From IMG/VR virus record IMGVR_UViG_3300044491_000017, positions 1 to 35,134 of that record: a stretch of 35,134 bases of DNA. The stretch is one strand, 5' to 3'. The translations under genes were made by a program, and so were the position numbers. The number at the start of each line of letters is the position of its first letter. The stretch's first letter is position 1. A model generated the notes under the pieces. The model saw only the letters and a list, made by a program, of their open reading frames with translations, had not been told where the DNA came from and searched no databases. This document shows positions 14,504 through 23,321 of this stretch, piece by piece. The DNA is from a virus.

Positions 14504-15358
14504 ATGGCGTTCTACAGTTCTACAGATGCCCTATACGGTATTGGTGTATATGGATCAGCACGATACGGAGTTGTAGAACCGGTAGTCACCCTTACAGGTG
14601 TAAGTGCAGTAGCTAATACTAGAACGCTTCACCTAGATGTTTTTGAAATTGATGTAACAGAGCCTATCTATAATGCACCAAGTGCCACAGGCTCTGTAGG
14701 TAGTTTAACCTTAGACACCACCGCAGGTATCACAAGCGTTGGCCTTACAGGTACTATCAATTCTGTAGGTGTAGGTGTAAGTGTACCACTAGCTGTTTCT
14801 GTAGAAGGTGTAGTAAGCACTAACACAGTAAAAGAAAATGTGACGTTAAAGCCAGATGGCTTAGGTGCTACATTTACTATAAACGATGCTGGACTAAATA
14901 TTAAGTCTATTAACCGTGTTCCTGTAACGGGAGTACCTCTGGTTGGTGCAATAGGTACACCAGAGCCTATCCCCACAGAAAGCCTACTCAGTGTATCTGC
15001 AACTGGTTATGTAAACGGCGTTACCGTAAATGTAACAGAGAACGTCGTCACCACAACTGCCCTATCAGGTTCTATTAACGGTGCAGTTACATTTAGTAAT
15101 ACACATAATACACAAAGTGTCTTAGCTAACTTTACTGTAGGAATACTCTCCCTTAGCGTAGACGAACCTCTCACAACTACACCTAGCCTTACTGTAAGTG
15201 CTTCCCCTGTTAAAGCAAACCCAACAGAGAAATTAAATAGTACATCTGCTGTAGGACAAGCTGGATCAGTAACAACAACAGCTGAGGTATTTGACTTCCA
15301 AGCAGTTAAGAACGAATACAGTCGCAAGCGTACTGTCATACTACCAAGAGCAGCCTAA
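14504..15358 (+). CDS. Repetitive beta-rich virion protein (284 aa)
   Basis: The N-terminus is MAFYSSTDALYGIGVYGSAR, with the YGxGxYGxARYG pattern. The rest is built of loose repeats of V-T-x(n)-A/G with many Thr, Val and Ser (for example SVSATGYVNGVTVNVTENVV), giving immunoglobulin-like or beta-helical fibre character. The C-terminus is YSRKRTVILPRAA. It is coupled to the next gene through TAATG at 15356-15360. Likely a head fibre, decoration or tail accessory protein. Confidence 0.7.
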   Translation: MAFYSSTDALYGIGVYGSARYGVVEPVVTLTGVSAVANTRTLHLDVFEIDVTEPIYNAPSATGSVGSLTLDTTAGITSVGLTGTINSVGVGVSVPLAVSVEGVVSTNTVKENVTLKPDGLGATFTINDAGLNIKSINRVPVTGVPLVGAIGTPEPIPTESLLSVSATGYVNGVTVNVTENVVTTTALSGSINGAVTFSNTHNTQSVLANFTVGILSLSVDEPLTTTPSLTVSASPVKANPTEKLNSTSAVGQAGSVTTTAEVFDFQAVKNEYSRKRTVILPRAA

Positions 15359-15528
15359 TGTCTACAGTAGCAGAAAGAACAGTACTCGTACCAGATCAGG
15401 TTAGGCTAGTCTTTATAGATCTGTTTGACGAAAATAGAATTGTAAATGTTAGAGCAGAAAACAGAACTGTAAACGTTGAGAGAAAACCTAACTCTGCTGA
15501 TAGAACAGTATATGCAAATGAGGATTAG
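15358..15528 (+). CDS. Small repeat-bearing protein (56 aa)
   Basis: An open frame beginning at the TAATG overlap and ending with TAG at 15526-15528, two bases before the next ATG. It repeats an E-N-R-T/I-V-N-V unit: DENRIVNVRAENRTVNVERK, then ADRTVYANED, with an earlier AERTVLV. The pattern looks like short beta strands. It is exactly placed between two structural genes, with coupled starts on both sides, so it is probably real. Function unknown, possibly a neck or fibre component. Confidence 0.7.
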   Translation: MSTVAERTVLVPDQVRLVFIDLFDENRIVNVRAENRTVNVERKPNSADRTVYANED

Positions 15529-15530
15529 AA

Positions 15531-15878
15531 ATGAGCTTTCGTTGGCCTAATAAAGACCCTGATGAAACATTAGACTACAGTGTTGACTGGTCAAGATTTC
15601 TTGGTACAGCAACTATTGCTTCAGTTAAATGGTACGTTAAGTCTTCTTTGTATGATACAAAAACACTATTACAAGTTGGCGATGATTTAACTACAGCATC
15701 AGGTGGTGCTACAACTGACGGTATTCAGAATGTGGCTGAGACAAACACAAGCACTGTTGCTACTATTAATATCGGTGATGGTCAGAATAATGTAGAGTAT
15801 ACTTTCTACTGCCAGATGATAGACAGTACAGGTAGTACAGCAGAACGTAGTATTAAGTTAAGATTAAAGGAACGTTAA
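15531..15878 (+). CDS. Ig-like small virion protein (115 aa)
   Basis: MSFRWPNKDPDETLDYSVDW at the start, a beta-sandwich-like middle (ATIASVKWYVKSSLYDTKTL) and VEYTFYCQMIDSTGSTAERS near the end, which resembles an immunoglobulin-like fold found in phage neck and tail genes. There is one Cys. It ends one base before the start of the tubular-A-like gene, so it is coupled. Inference: head-tail connector accessory. Confidence 0.7.
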   Translation: MSFRWPNKDPDETLDYSVDWSRFLGTATIASVKWYVKSSLYDTKTLLQVGDDLTTASGGATTDGIQNVAETNTSTVATINIGDGQNNVEYTFYCQMIDSTGSTAERSIKLRLKER

Positions 15879-15879
15879 G

Positions 15880-16596
15880 ATGGCGTATGATTATCTAGGT
15901 CTTGTCAATGACGTAAACCGTAGACTTAACGAAGTTGAATTAAACTCTACTAACTTTTCTACAGCTACTGGTGAATACTCAATGATTAAAGATGCAGTTA
16001 ATGCGTCTATTCGTTTTATTAACCAACATGAGTTTGAGTGGCCCTTTAACCATGTAGAGGAACAAGACGTTCTTACTCCAGGTATTGTTAGATATTCTTA
16101 CCCTGCCGATGCTAAAGTTCTAGACTTTGATAGTTTTAGAATTAAAAGAGATGCTACACTTGGTAATAACACTGTAAAATTAAAATCTATAACTTACGAA
16201 GAATACCTACAAAATTACGTAGATATTGAATATAATAGTACAACTTCTTTAAGAAGACTTCCAGCTTATGTAGTTAAAACACCAAGCCAAGAGTATGCTT
16301 TAGTATATGCACCCGATAAAGCATACACTGTTATTTACGAGTACTATAGACTACCTGTTGACTTAATTAATGCTACAGACGTTCCAAGTATCCCTGAGCA
16401 ATTCAGGTATGTCATTGTGAATGGTGCTATGCATTTTGCTTATCTATTCAGAGGCGAAAGCCAAGAGGCAGGTATAATGCAACAACGCTTTGAGCAAGAA
16501 ATAAAACAAATGAGAAGTTTGTATATTAATAGATACGATTACATAAGGTCTACAGTTATAAGTACTTCTTTTTCTGCGTCAACTAGAGCTTTTTAA
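15880..16596 (+). CDS. Tail tubular protein A-like / head-tail adaptor (238 aa)
   Basis: YDYLGLVNDVNRRLNEVELN at the N-terminus, AVNASIRFINQHEFEWPFN in the middle and a late helical region (QQRFEQEIKQMRSL) resemble the gatekeeper/adaptor (tubular A) proteins of short-tailed phages, which join the portal to the nozzle. The length is close to T7 gp11 (196 aa) but longer. The next gene is the nozzle-like protein, as expected. It starts at ATG 15880 right after the upstream TAA. Confidence 0.75.
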   Translation: MAYDYLGLVNDVNRRLNEVELNSTNFSTATGEYSMIKDAVNASIRFINQHEFEWPFNHVEEQDVLTPGIVRYSYPADAKVLDFDSFRIKRDATLGNNTVKLKSITYEEYLQNYVDIEYNSTTSLRRLPAYVVKTPSQEYALVYAPDKAYTVIYEYYRLPVDLINATDVPSIPEQFRYVIVNGAMHFAYLFRGESQEAGIMQQRFEQEIKQMRSLYINRYDYIRSTVISTSFSASTRAF

Positions 16597-16599
16597 TAT

Positions 16600-19008
16600 A
16601 TGCCTACTAATCGCCAAACATATCCTATTCAGTTTAGCGGTGGGCTTATTACTAATATGAGTCCCTTGCAGCAAGGTATTAACATGCCTGGTTCTGCACG
16701 TATCCTGAGAAACTTTGAGCCATCTATTGAAGGTGGTTACAGACGTATCCTTGGGTATACTAAGTATGATGATGCTATTGTACCACCATACGGTGCTCCT
16801 GTCGTTCATGGTGATGGTCAAACTGGTACATCTCTTGCTATAGCTAACATTAGACAAACACCAAAAGCTGGTGATAAACTAAAGCTAGTACATGCAACAG
16901 CAGACATTGACGGTGTTTCTATTATCAACACAATTAGTGGTCCTACTGCAGACGTTAATGGTGCAACTACAAATGATGACCAAGTAATCGTAGACAATGT
17001 TGTTGGTACTATCCAAGTAGGCCAAGAGATTACTGGTGTTGGTATTGCTGCTGGCACTACTGTAACTGCAGTTGTTGGTAATATCATTACTCTATCATCT
17101 AAGCTTACACTAGCAGATAACTTAGCTCTTACCTTTACGTATAAGACCACTACCTTTGATGTAGACAATGTTGTTGGTACTATTCAAGTAGGTATGGAAG
17201 TAGTAGGTAACGGTATTCCTGATGGTACTGTTATTACAGCATATAGTTCACCTACGATTACCTTTGGTACAGCTTCTTCTGGCGTAGCACTTACACTGGC
17301 AGATAACGTTGCACTATCTTTTAAGTCAGAATATACAATCGCAGCTGGTGGTGTTGTCTTTGATGATGATGAAAATAGAGCAACACTTACACTTACAAGT
17401 AGCTTAAACGTAACACCTTCTAATGGAGATGCTGTAGAGTTTAGCAGTACAGCTTCAAAGTATCTTATAAAAGGTTGTGGTGTTTTCTTAGACTCTGTTA
17501 TAGTTGCTCGAAATGAAAGCTTACTAAAAACAACGGGGAATGGATACTCTTTAGTTAACGTTCCTACTTACGGTACAGTCCTTGTAGATGGTGGCTCACA
17601 AACAGGAAGCAGCCTAGTTGTAGACGGTCTTAATGCTACTCCACAAATTGGTGATGTGTTTAAGATTGATGGTGTAGACCTTATATACACAATTACTGCA
17701 ACACCTACAGTAACATCTGGTGGTGCTACAATAGCGATTGATCCCGCCTTAAGTAGTTCTCCAGCAGACAATGCAGCTATAACTTTTTTAAGTACATCAA
17801 GAGAAATAGCTGGTAAAACTAGATTTTCTAGGTATAACTATACAGGTACAGAAAAAATAGCTATCGTAGATGGTACTAACGTTCCAGCCCTATACGATGG
17901 TACTACTTTTATAGCCCTTAATGACGCACCATCAGACGCAATAGGTGCTGAGTTTGTCACAAGCTTTAAGAGTCAACTCTTTTTTGCTAAAGATAACCTG
18001 CTTCTTTTTACTGCACCATTCTCAGATAATGACTTTACAGCTGCTGCTGGTTCTGGTACAATATCTGTCGGAGCAAACATCACTGGTCTAGTTGTATTTA
18101 GACAACAACTTATTATCTTTACTGAGTCATCTATATTCCAACTTGTAGGGAATACAATATCAGACTTCCAGCTGCAGCCTGTTACTATTGATATAGGTTG
18201 TGTTGACAAAGATACAATACAAGAAGTTGGTGGTGACGTTATGTTCCTTGGGCCAGATGGTCTAAGACTATTAAGTGCTACAGATAGAATTGGTGACTTT
18301 GGACTAGCTGTTGTTTCTAAGAGTATTCAGCAAGAAGTTACAGATCTCTACCAATACAATACTTCATTTACAAGTGTAGTTATCAGAAACAAGTCTCAGT
18401 ACAGATTACTAGGTTATAATGCAAATACTTCCCAAGAGAACGCACAAGGTGTCCTTGGTACACAGTTCGCTGGTCAAGGTGGCGAAGGAATGGCTTGGGC
18501 AGAAACAAGAGGTATTCGGGCTTACGTAGCAGATAGTAGATTTTATCAGAATGCTGAGACTATTGTATTTGCTAACGATGACGGTTATCTATATCAAATG
18601 GAAGAAGGCAATAGCTTTGATGGGTCTAACATCAAGACTACATTTGCTACTCCTTACTTACCTATCAATGATCCAAGGGTACGTAAGACATTCTACAAGA
18701 TGTTCTTATACACAGATCCAGAAGGTAGTGTTTCATTTGATGTAAGTTTAAAATTAGACTTTGACCAAAGAAACAGTGTACAGCCTACTAAGATAGACTT
18801 TAACAATACTACTGGCACTGTTGCTTTTATGGGACAAGCTGTATTTGGATCGACAGCAGTATTTAGTACTAAACTACAAACACTCTTTGAAACTCAAATT
18901 ATAGGGACGGGTTTTGTTGTATCTCTACAGTATACATCAGATAGTATAGACCCACCATTCTCATTGGACGCTATCACTCTAGAGTACAGCACTAACACAA
19001 GAAGGTAA
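16600..19008 (+). CDS. Tail tubular protein B-like nozzle (802 aa)
   Basis: The N-terminus, YPIQFSGGLITNMSPLQQGI then GSARILRNFEPSIEGGYRRI, is like the start of podovirus nozzle (tubular B) proteins. After it lies a long insertion of beta-sandwich-like units with internal duplication: residues about 131-181 and 188-243 repeat VDNVVGTIQVG and TLADN-A-L-F. Residues about 70-93 and 329-352 are another weaker pair (GxQTGxSL...PxxGD). The later part is a beta-propeller-like nozzle core (SSIFQLVGNTISDFQLQPVT). The length matches T7 gp12 (794 aa). The start has no strong Shine-Dalgarno (TTTTTAATATATG). Confidence 0.8.
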   Translation: MPTNRQTYPIQFSGGLITNMSPLQQGINMPGSARILRNFEPSIEGGYRRILGYTKYDDAIVPPYGAPVVHGDGQTGTSLAIANIRQTPKAGDKLKLVHATADIDGVSIINTISGPTADVNGATTNDDQVIVDNVVGTIQVGQEITGVGIAAGTTVTAVVGNIITLSSKLTLADNLALTFTYKTTTFDVDNVVGTIQVGMEVVGNGIPDGTVITAYSSPTITFGTASSGVALTLADNVALSFKSEYTIAAGGVVFDDDENRATLTLTSSLNVTPSNGDAVEFSSTASKYLIKGCGVFLDSVIVARNESLLKTTGNGYSLVNVPTYGTVLVDGGSQTGSSLVVDGLNATPQIGDVFKIDGVDLIYTITATPTVTSGGATIAIDPALSSSPADNAAITFLSTSREIAGKTRFSRYNYTGTEKIAIVDGTNVPALYDGTTFIALNDAPSDAIGAEFVTSFKSQLFFAKDNLLLFTAPFSDNDFTAAAGSGTISVGANITGLVVFRQQLIIFTESSIFQLVGNTISDFQLQPVTIDIGCVDKDTIQEVGGDVMFLGPDGLRLLSATDRIGDFGLAVVSKSIQQEVTDLYQYNTSFTSVVIRNKSQYRLLGYNANTSQENAQGVLGTQFAGQGGEGMAWAETRGIRAYVADSRFYQNAETIVFANDDGYLYQMEEGNSFDGSNIKTTFATPYLPINDPRVRKTFYKMFLYTDPEGSVSFDVSLKLDFDQRNSVQPTKIDFNNTTGTVAFMGQAVFGSTAVFSTKLQTLFETQIIGTGFVVSLQYTSDSIDPPFSLDAITLEYSTNTRR
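16990..17192 (+). repeat. 32-bp near-perfect direct repeat inside the nozzle gene
   Basis: The 32 bases at 16990-17021 recur at 17161-17192 with one mismatch, 171 bases (57 codons) apart and in frame. They encode VDNVVGTIQVG. Together with the similar flanks they mark a recent in-frame duplication of a beta-domain insertion. Confidence 0.8.
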
Positions 19009-19012
19009 TAAA

Positions 19013-22000
19013 ATGGGCACAGGTTACACTCGCAATGATACAGCAAATAATATTTCTGACGGTAACGTTATTAACGCTGCAGACTTTGACGGTGAATACG
19101 ACGCAATCGAAGCTGCGTTTAACTCCTCTACTGGTCACACACATGATGGTTCATCTTCTGAAGGTGCGCCTATTGAAGTCGTTGGTCCAGCACAGGATGT
19201 TGTAATTACAACTACAGCTATTCGCCCTAAGACAACCAATACTGTTGACCTTGGAACAGCTTCATTACTTTATAAAGATGCATTTATTGATGGTACAGCT
19301 ACACTAGGTGGGATTATTATTGATGATGCAGGTACGATTGGTTCTGCCTCGGATACAGATGCTATTACTATTTCTTCTGGTGGTGTTGTAACTTTTAGTC
19401 AGACACCTTTAGTTGATATTGAAAGTGCTACAACAAGCTCAAACATCAATACATTAACTCTTAGAGCACAATCTAGTGGTACTCCTGCTGTGGGTATTGG
19501 TACAGGTATGCAGTTCCAAGTAGAGACTGCTGCAGGTAACGTAGAAACTGGTGGTTCTATTCGTACTATTACAACAGGTCTAACACCAACAGATGAAGAG
19601 ATTGACTTAGTATTCTACTCAATGCGTAATGGTAGTCTTACTGAAGCATTTAGATTTGACAGTGATCTTGATGCTCTTAACATCACGGGTAACTTGTCCC
19701 TTGGCGACAACGACAAAGCCATCTTTGGTGCTGGGTCTGACCTACAGATTTATCACAACAATACATCAGGTGGTTCATACATAGATGAGAATGGTTTTGG
19801 TGATTTAAACATTCGTTCTGTTAATGGTGCTTCTATACGTCTTTACTCAGGTGGTACCGCCTCAAGCAATACAAGTCTTATAGCAAGCAGCAGCGGCGAA
19901 ATAAAACTTTATTATTCAGGCTCACAAAAACTCGCCACCACCGCCACAGGCGTAGACATCACGGGCACTTTGACTGTAGACAAAGGGTCAGCGGGAACGC
20001 TTGCAACCTTTACAGATGGTGTAAACTCTAACTTTGTAATAGAAACAGCCAGCCTAATTACAACTGTAGGGAACACTGGTGGCTCAACGGCTCTTGCGTT
20101 CAAGTCGGCTAATACAGAACGTATGCGCATTGACAACAGCGGAAATGTGGGTATTGGGACGGCTTCGCCTAGTGCTAAATTGCAGGTTGCTGGAACTACT
20201 CAGTTTGGTGCGGTTGGCACTGATGGTGTGGTGCAGTTCTTGCGATCTAGTGATGGTGGTGCTGTAGCGTCTGTTGCGTTCCAGAGTGGAACATCAGAGG
20301 TAAAACTAAATAATGCCATTTCTGGCCCAATGACTTTTTACACCAACAACACAGAACGCATGCGTATCGATAGCAGTGGTAATGTAGGCATTGGTACGAG
20401 TTCGCCAGAAAACTTTGCTGGGTTTACCACCCAAACTATCAACGGAGGCACAGGTTCTGTTCTTGCAATGCAAGCGGGTGGAGTTGGCAACACTGCACGG
20501 TTTGTTAAGAGTGCTTCAATATTCTCAATGGAAGCTGTTGCTGCAATCCCGATCCTGTTTACCACCAACAACACAGAACGCATGCGCATTGACAGCAGCG
20601 GTAATGTTGGTATTGGGACAGATTCGCCTAACTCAAAGTTGACGCTATCCACTGGGGACAAGATATTTGTTCCAACTGGTGAGGCTTTAAACTTTGGTCA
20701 CACTGATGGGTCTACCAACACAGAACGTATGCGCATCGCATCGACAGGTGAACTACTTGTAGGTACAACATCAGACACAATGCCAGCAGCGGCAGCGGCA
20801 GGTCAGGCTATTATGGCTGGCACAAGAACCTTTATTGCTACTGAAACAGGTGGCGATACTATTTTAGGCGGTACAACTGGTAGTAACTACACTGCTATTT
20901 ACCAAGGTGGCACAGAACGCATGCGCATCGACAGTAGCGGTAACGTTGGCATTGGGACGACTTCGCCTACAAACTTTAGCAATAGCAGTGTTCTTGAAGT
21001 TGCAGGTGGGGTTGGAACAGGTGCAGTTCTTGCATCATCTAATAGTGGAACTGTAATTGCAGAAATTCAGGGTAATAACTCAGACGGTTTAACATATTTT
21101 GGGTCGAGAACGAACCACCCTGTTGTGTTTCGGCAAAACGGCTTTGAAAAAATGCGCATCGACACCAGCGGTAATGTTGGCATTGGGACAGACAGCTTTA
21201 CAAGACGTTTGAACGTAGTAGACGCAACTAGCGATGGTTCTGGTGGTATCCTTATTCAAAACTATTTACCTACCCTTGAACTTGACGATGCAAGCGGAGG
21301 TGGCACGTCAACGATTATTAAGCACGACGGAACGAACACCATCATTGAGAATGGCGGTTCAGAAGCCATGCGCATCGACAGTAGCGGTAACTTGCTGGTG
21401 GGTAAGACGAGTGCAAACACGTCAACTGTTGGAGTTGAGGCTCTTGCCAATGGCGAGATGAATGCGACTGTTAACGGTGGTCGTGTGATTAGTTTAGATC
21501 GCTTGGGGAGCGATGGTGATATTATAAGGCTTCGCAAGTCTAGCACCACTGTGGGGAGTATTGCTTCTGAAAACGGATACACCAAAATTGTAAGCGGTAA
21601 CGGAACAGCGGGTTCTGGTCTAGGCTTTTACAACTATAAAGTTAGCCCAGTCAATCCTAATGGCAATGTTTCTGACAATGCTGTTGACTTGGGCGATAGC
21701 GATCAACGCTTCAAAGACCTCTACCTCTCTGGCGGTGTCTACCTTGGCGGCACTGGTGCTGCTAATTATCTGGAAGATTATGAAGAGGGGACGTTTATTT
21801 ATACATTAAACTGCTCAACATCAGGTTCTTACACTCCAAGAACTGGTTATACTACTGGGTTTTATACCAAGGTCGGAAGAATAGTCACGATAAATTTAAG
21901 GTATGAAAGCCTAGGTAGTAGTTCCCCCTCGGGTGCCATACAACTTGGCAATTTACCGTTTGTATTTATCTCAAGCATAACTGATGGATCACCCAGTTTT

Positions 22001-22195
22001 GGTGCGCCTATTCTTCTTAGAGGGGCAAACAATAACGGTGACTTTTCATCAGCATTCTTAGCGTTTGCGCCTGGTGACTCACACGCAACATTCTATAAAC
22101 AATTAGAAAATGGAACTTACGCATCGGTTTCAAACAATGATGTCGCAAGTGCAATAGAAGGATACGCCAGCTTTACTTATGTAACATCCGCATAA
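19013..22195 (+). CDS. Tail fibre / receptor-binding protein with repeats (1060 aa)
   Basis: The N-terminal 60 residues, with TRNDTANNISDGNVINAADF and the fibre motif HTHDGSSSEG, likely attach to the tail. Then come beta-rich sections and seven copies of a T-E-R-M-R-I-D-S-S-G-N-V-G-I-G-T unit (the first at about 20111, the last at about 21361), a pattern very common in marine phage fibres. The tip starts near YLEDYEEGTF and is likely the receptor-binding part (FVFISSITDGSPSFGAPILL). GC content rises from about 19900 on: 33 of 60 bases at 19921-19980 against 18 of 60 at 19261-19320. This suggests a foreign distal part joined to a native attachment domain. Confidence 0.9.
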   Translation: MGTGYTRNDTANNISDGNVINAADFDGEYDAIEAAFNSSTGHTHDGSSSEGAPIEVVGPAQDVVITTTAIRPKTTNTVDLGTASLLYKDAFIDGTATLGGIIIDDAGTIGSASDTDAITISSGGVVTFSQTPLVDIESATTSSNINTLTLRAQSSGTPAVGIGTGMQFQVETAAGNVETGGSIRTITTGLTPTDEEIDLVFYSMRNGSLTEAFRFDSDLDALNITGNLSLGDNDKAIFGAGSDLQIYHNNTSGGSYIDENGFGDLNIRSVNGASIRLYSGGTASSNTSLIASSSGEIKLYYSGSQKLATTATGVDITGTLTVDKGSAGTLATFTDGVNSNFVIETASLITTVGNTGGSTALAFKSANTERMRIDNSGNVGIGTASPSAKLQVAGTTQFGAVGTDGVVQFLRSSDGGAVASVAFQSGTSEVKLNNAISGPMTFYTNNTERMRIDSSGNVGIGTSSPENFAGFTTQTINGGTGSVLAMQAGGVGNTARFVKSASIFSMEAVAAIPILFTTNNTERMRIDSSGNVGIGTDSPNSKLTLSTGDKIFVPTGEALNFGHTDGSTNTERMRIASTGELLVGTTSDTMPAAAAAGQAIMAGTRTFIATETGGDTILGGTTGSNYTAIYQGGTERMRIDSSGNVGIGTTSPTNFSNSSVLEVAGGVGTGAVLASSNSGTVIAEIQGNNSDGLTYFGSRTNHPVVFRQNGFEKMRIDTSGNVGIGTDSFTRRLNVVDATSDGSGGILIQNYLPTLELDDASGGGTSTIIKHDGTNTIIENGGSEAMRIDSSGNLLVGKTSANTSTVGVEALANGEMNATVNGGRVISLDRLGSDGDIIRLRKSSTTVGSIASENGYTKIVSGNGTAGSGLGFYNYKVSPVNPNGNVSDNAVDLGDSDQRFKDLYLSGGVYLGGTGAANYLEDYEEGTFIYTLNCSTSGSYTPRTGYTTGFYTKVGRIVTINLRYESLGSSSPSGAIQLGNLPFVFISSITDGSPSFGAPILLRGANNNGDFSSAFLAFAPGDSHATFYKQLENGTYASVSNNDVASAIEGYASFTYVTSA
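20111..21410 (+). repeat. Seven imperfect repeats in the tail fibre gene
   Basis: Units start at about 20111, 20347, 20568, 20717, 20907, 21140 and 21361 and encode variants of TERMRIDSSGNVGIGT. Two of them share a 24-bp perfect match (20341-20364 and 20563-20586), exactly 222 bases (74 codons) apart. Units four and seven are degenerate (TGELLVGTT, SGNLLVGKT). Spacers differ in sequence. Good substrates for recombination between fibres. Confidence 0.85.
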
Positions 22196-22199
22196 CCAC

Positions 22200-22217
22200 C
22201 CCTGTTGGATCACAGGG
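22200..22217 (+). other. Hairpin after the tail fibre gene
   Basis: CCCTGT (22200-22205) pairs with ACAGGG (22212-22217) around a 6-base loop, TGGATC. It lies 5 bases after the fibre stop codon. No T-run follows. Possible mRNA 3' stabiliser or weak attenuator before the companion genes. Confidence 0.4.
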
Positions 22218-22249
22218 TAGTCAGTCCACTGCCATAAAGGAGATAAACG

Positions 22250-22501
22250 ATGGCACTAACAGAACGCACAGTCCAAGACAAAATCGAAATTGTCGGTGAC
22301 TTCAAGCACATCCAAGTACGCACAGCAACCGTGATTGAGCGTGACGGTGTAGAGATCAGCCGATCATTCTCACGCCATGTCGTCGCACCAAATGCAGACA
22401 TCACAGGTGAAAGCGCAGAGGTTCAAGCTATCTGCAATGCAGTACACACAGACGAAATCAAAGCAGCCTATGCTGCACACTTAGCCGCACAGGAGATATA
22501 A
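22250..22501 (+). CDS. Tail-fibre companion protein (83 aa)
   Basis: ATAAAGGAGATAAACG gives a strong ribosome binding site. The protein begins MALTERTVQDKIEIVGDFKH and has a short beta region (IQVRTATVIERDGVEISRSF) and an Ala-rich C-terminal helix (EIKAAYAAHLAAQEI). Similar small proteins often follow fibre genes in marine phages. The gene has 32 of 60 G+C at 22321-22380, higher than the surrounding structural genes, so it seems to have come with the fibre. The function is not established; a fibre-assembly role is possible. Confidence 0.7.
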   Translation: MALTERTVQDKIEIVGDFKHIQVRTATVIERDGVEISRSFSRHVVAPNADITGESAEVQAICNAVHTDEIKAAYAAHLAAQEI

Positions 22502-22504
22502 CCA

Positions 22505-22801
22505 ATGTCAGCTACATGGACAATCGCACAACTAGAACGCAACACTGCTGATGGTGGTGTTACAGTCGCACACTGGCGCTGCACAGCAGTAGACGGTGAT
22601 CACAGCGCATCTGCTTATGGCACTTGCAGCTTTACACCTGACGCATCTGCTGCTGGCTTTGTGCCTTACGAAAACCTGACCGAAGCTGACGTATTAGCTT
22701 GGGTTCACGGCAGCGTCGATAAGGACGCAACTGAAGCTGCATTGACTGCAAAGATTGATGCAGAGAAAAACCCAACAACTGAGGCGGGATTGCCTTGGTA
22801 A
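22505..22801 (+). CDS. Tail-fibre companion protein with NPTTEAGLPW tail (98 aa)
   Basis: A single domain with a beta-rich core (DGGVTVAHWRCTAVDGDHSA, then ASAYGTCSFTPDASAAGFV), a helix (ENLTEADVLAWVHGSVDKDA) and a conserved end, KNPTTEAGLPW. Proteins of this type lie beside fibre genes in many marine phages, from memory. It has GC-rich codons like its upstream neighbour. It is likely expressed with the fibre, with an unknown role. Confidence 0.75.
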   Translation: MSATWTIAQLERNTADGGVTVAHWRCTAVDGDHSASAYGTCSFTPDASAAGFVPYENLTEADVLAWVHGSVDKDATEAALTAKIDAEKNPTTEAGLPW

Positions 22802-22826
22802 TTTGAAACCTAAAAGGAGAAAACAA

Positions 22827-23048
22827 ATGGTAGAGAAAAAAACAACGCCTATTGTTATTGATGACGTAGAATACGCATTTGAAGACATGACACAGGAACA
22901 ACAAGTTCTTATCAATCATGTTGCAGATTTAGATCGTAAGATTCGGTCTACACAGTTTAACCTAGATCAGCTAAACGTAGGGCGTAATGCCTTTATGAAT
23001 TTGCTGACAGGTTCTTTGCAAGATAAACATGAAGAAGAGGCAGCATAA
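22827..23048 (+). CDS. Small helical protein (73 aa), unknown function
   Basis: The frame is open from 22755, but the ATG at 22827 follows AAAAGGAGAAAACAA, so it is the start. MVEKKTTPIVIDDVEYAFED at the N-terminus, then a helical coiled-coil-like region (AFEDMTQEQQVLINHVADLD, then LDRKIRSTQFNLDQL). It has no membrane segment. The downstream gene has only 3 bases of gap. Possibly an internal chaperone or virion assembly helper. Confidence 0.7.
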   Translation: MVEKKTTPIVIDDVEYAFEDMTQEQQVLINHVADLDRKIRSTQFNLDQLNVGRNAFMNLLTGSLQDKHEEEAA

Positions 23049-23051
23049 ACT

Positions 23052-23321
23052 ATGCAAGAGAGTTGGCACTTATCTAAATCTGTACCTATTAGTTTTATTA
23101 TTGGTATTTTAATGCAAACAGTTGCATTGGTTTGGTATGTGTCAACTCTTGACTCTGCCATTAGAACAAACACTCGTGATCTTACTAAGCATGAGACACG
23201 TATAGAGACTCTTGAGAAAACTGTACATACACAAGCTGTAGCTCTAGCTCGTATAGATGAAAACATTAAAGCTATTCGTGATCTAGTAGAGAAGATGGCT
23301 GAGAATAGACAGGTTAAGTAA
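23052..23321 (+). CDS. Membrane-anchored coiled-coil protein (89 aa)
   Basis: The N-terminus is MQESWHLSKSVPISFIIGIL followed by MQTVALVWYVSTL, a single membrane segment of about 20 residues. A coiled-coil follows (TRDLTKHETRIETLEKTV, then RIDENIKAIRDLVEKMAEN). Orientation and layout are like holin/spanin-type accessory proteins, but no lipobox or holin signature is seen. It is coupled to the next gene by TAATG. From memory, close relatives exist in other marine phages. A lysis or envelope-interaction role is inferred. Confidence 0.65.
   Translation: MQESWHLSKSVPISFIIGILMQTVALVWYVSTLDSAIRTNTRDLTKHETRIETLEKTVHTQAVALARIDENIKAIRDLVEKMAENRQVK

Noticed and set aside
14668-15339. Minus-strand frames of about 100 codons opposite the beta-rich protein
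   Set aside because: They are low-complexity mirrors of the Thr/Val-rich gene, with no ribosome site, and conflict with the plus-strand operon.
20111-21410. Regular repeats that could be taken for a CRISPR array
   Set aside because: They lie in frame in a long protein gene, differ in sequence, are 150-240 bases apart and translate to a known type of fibre repeat.
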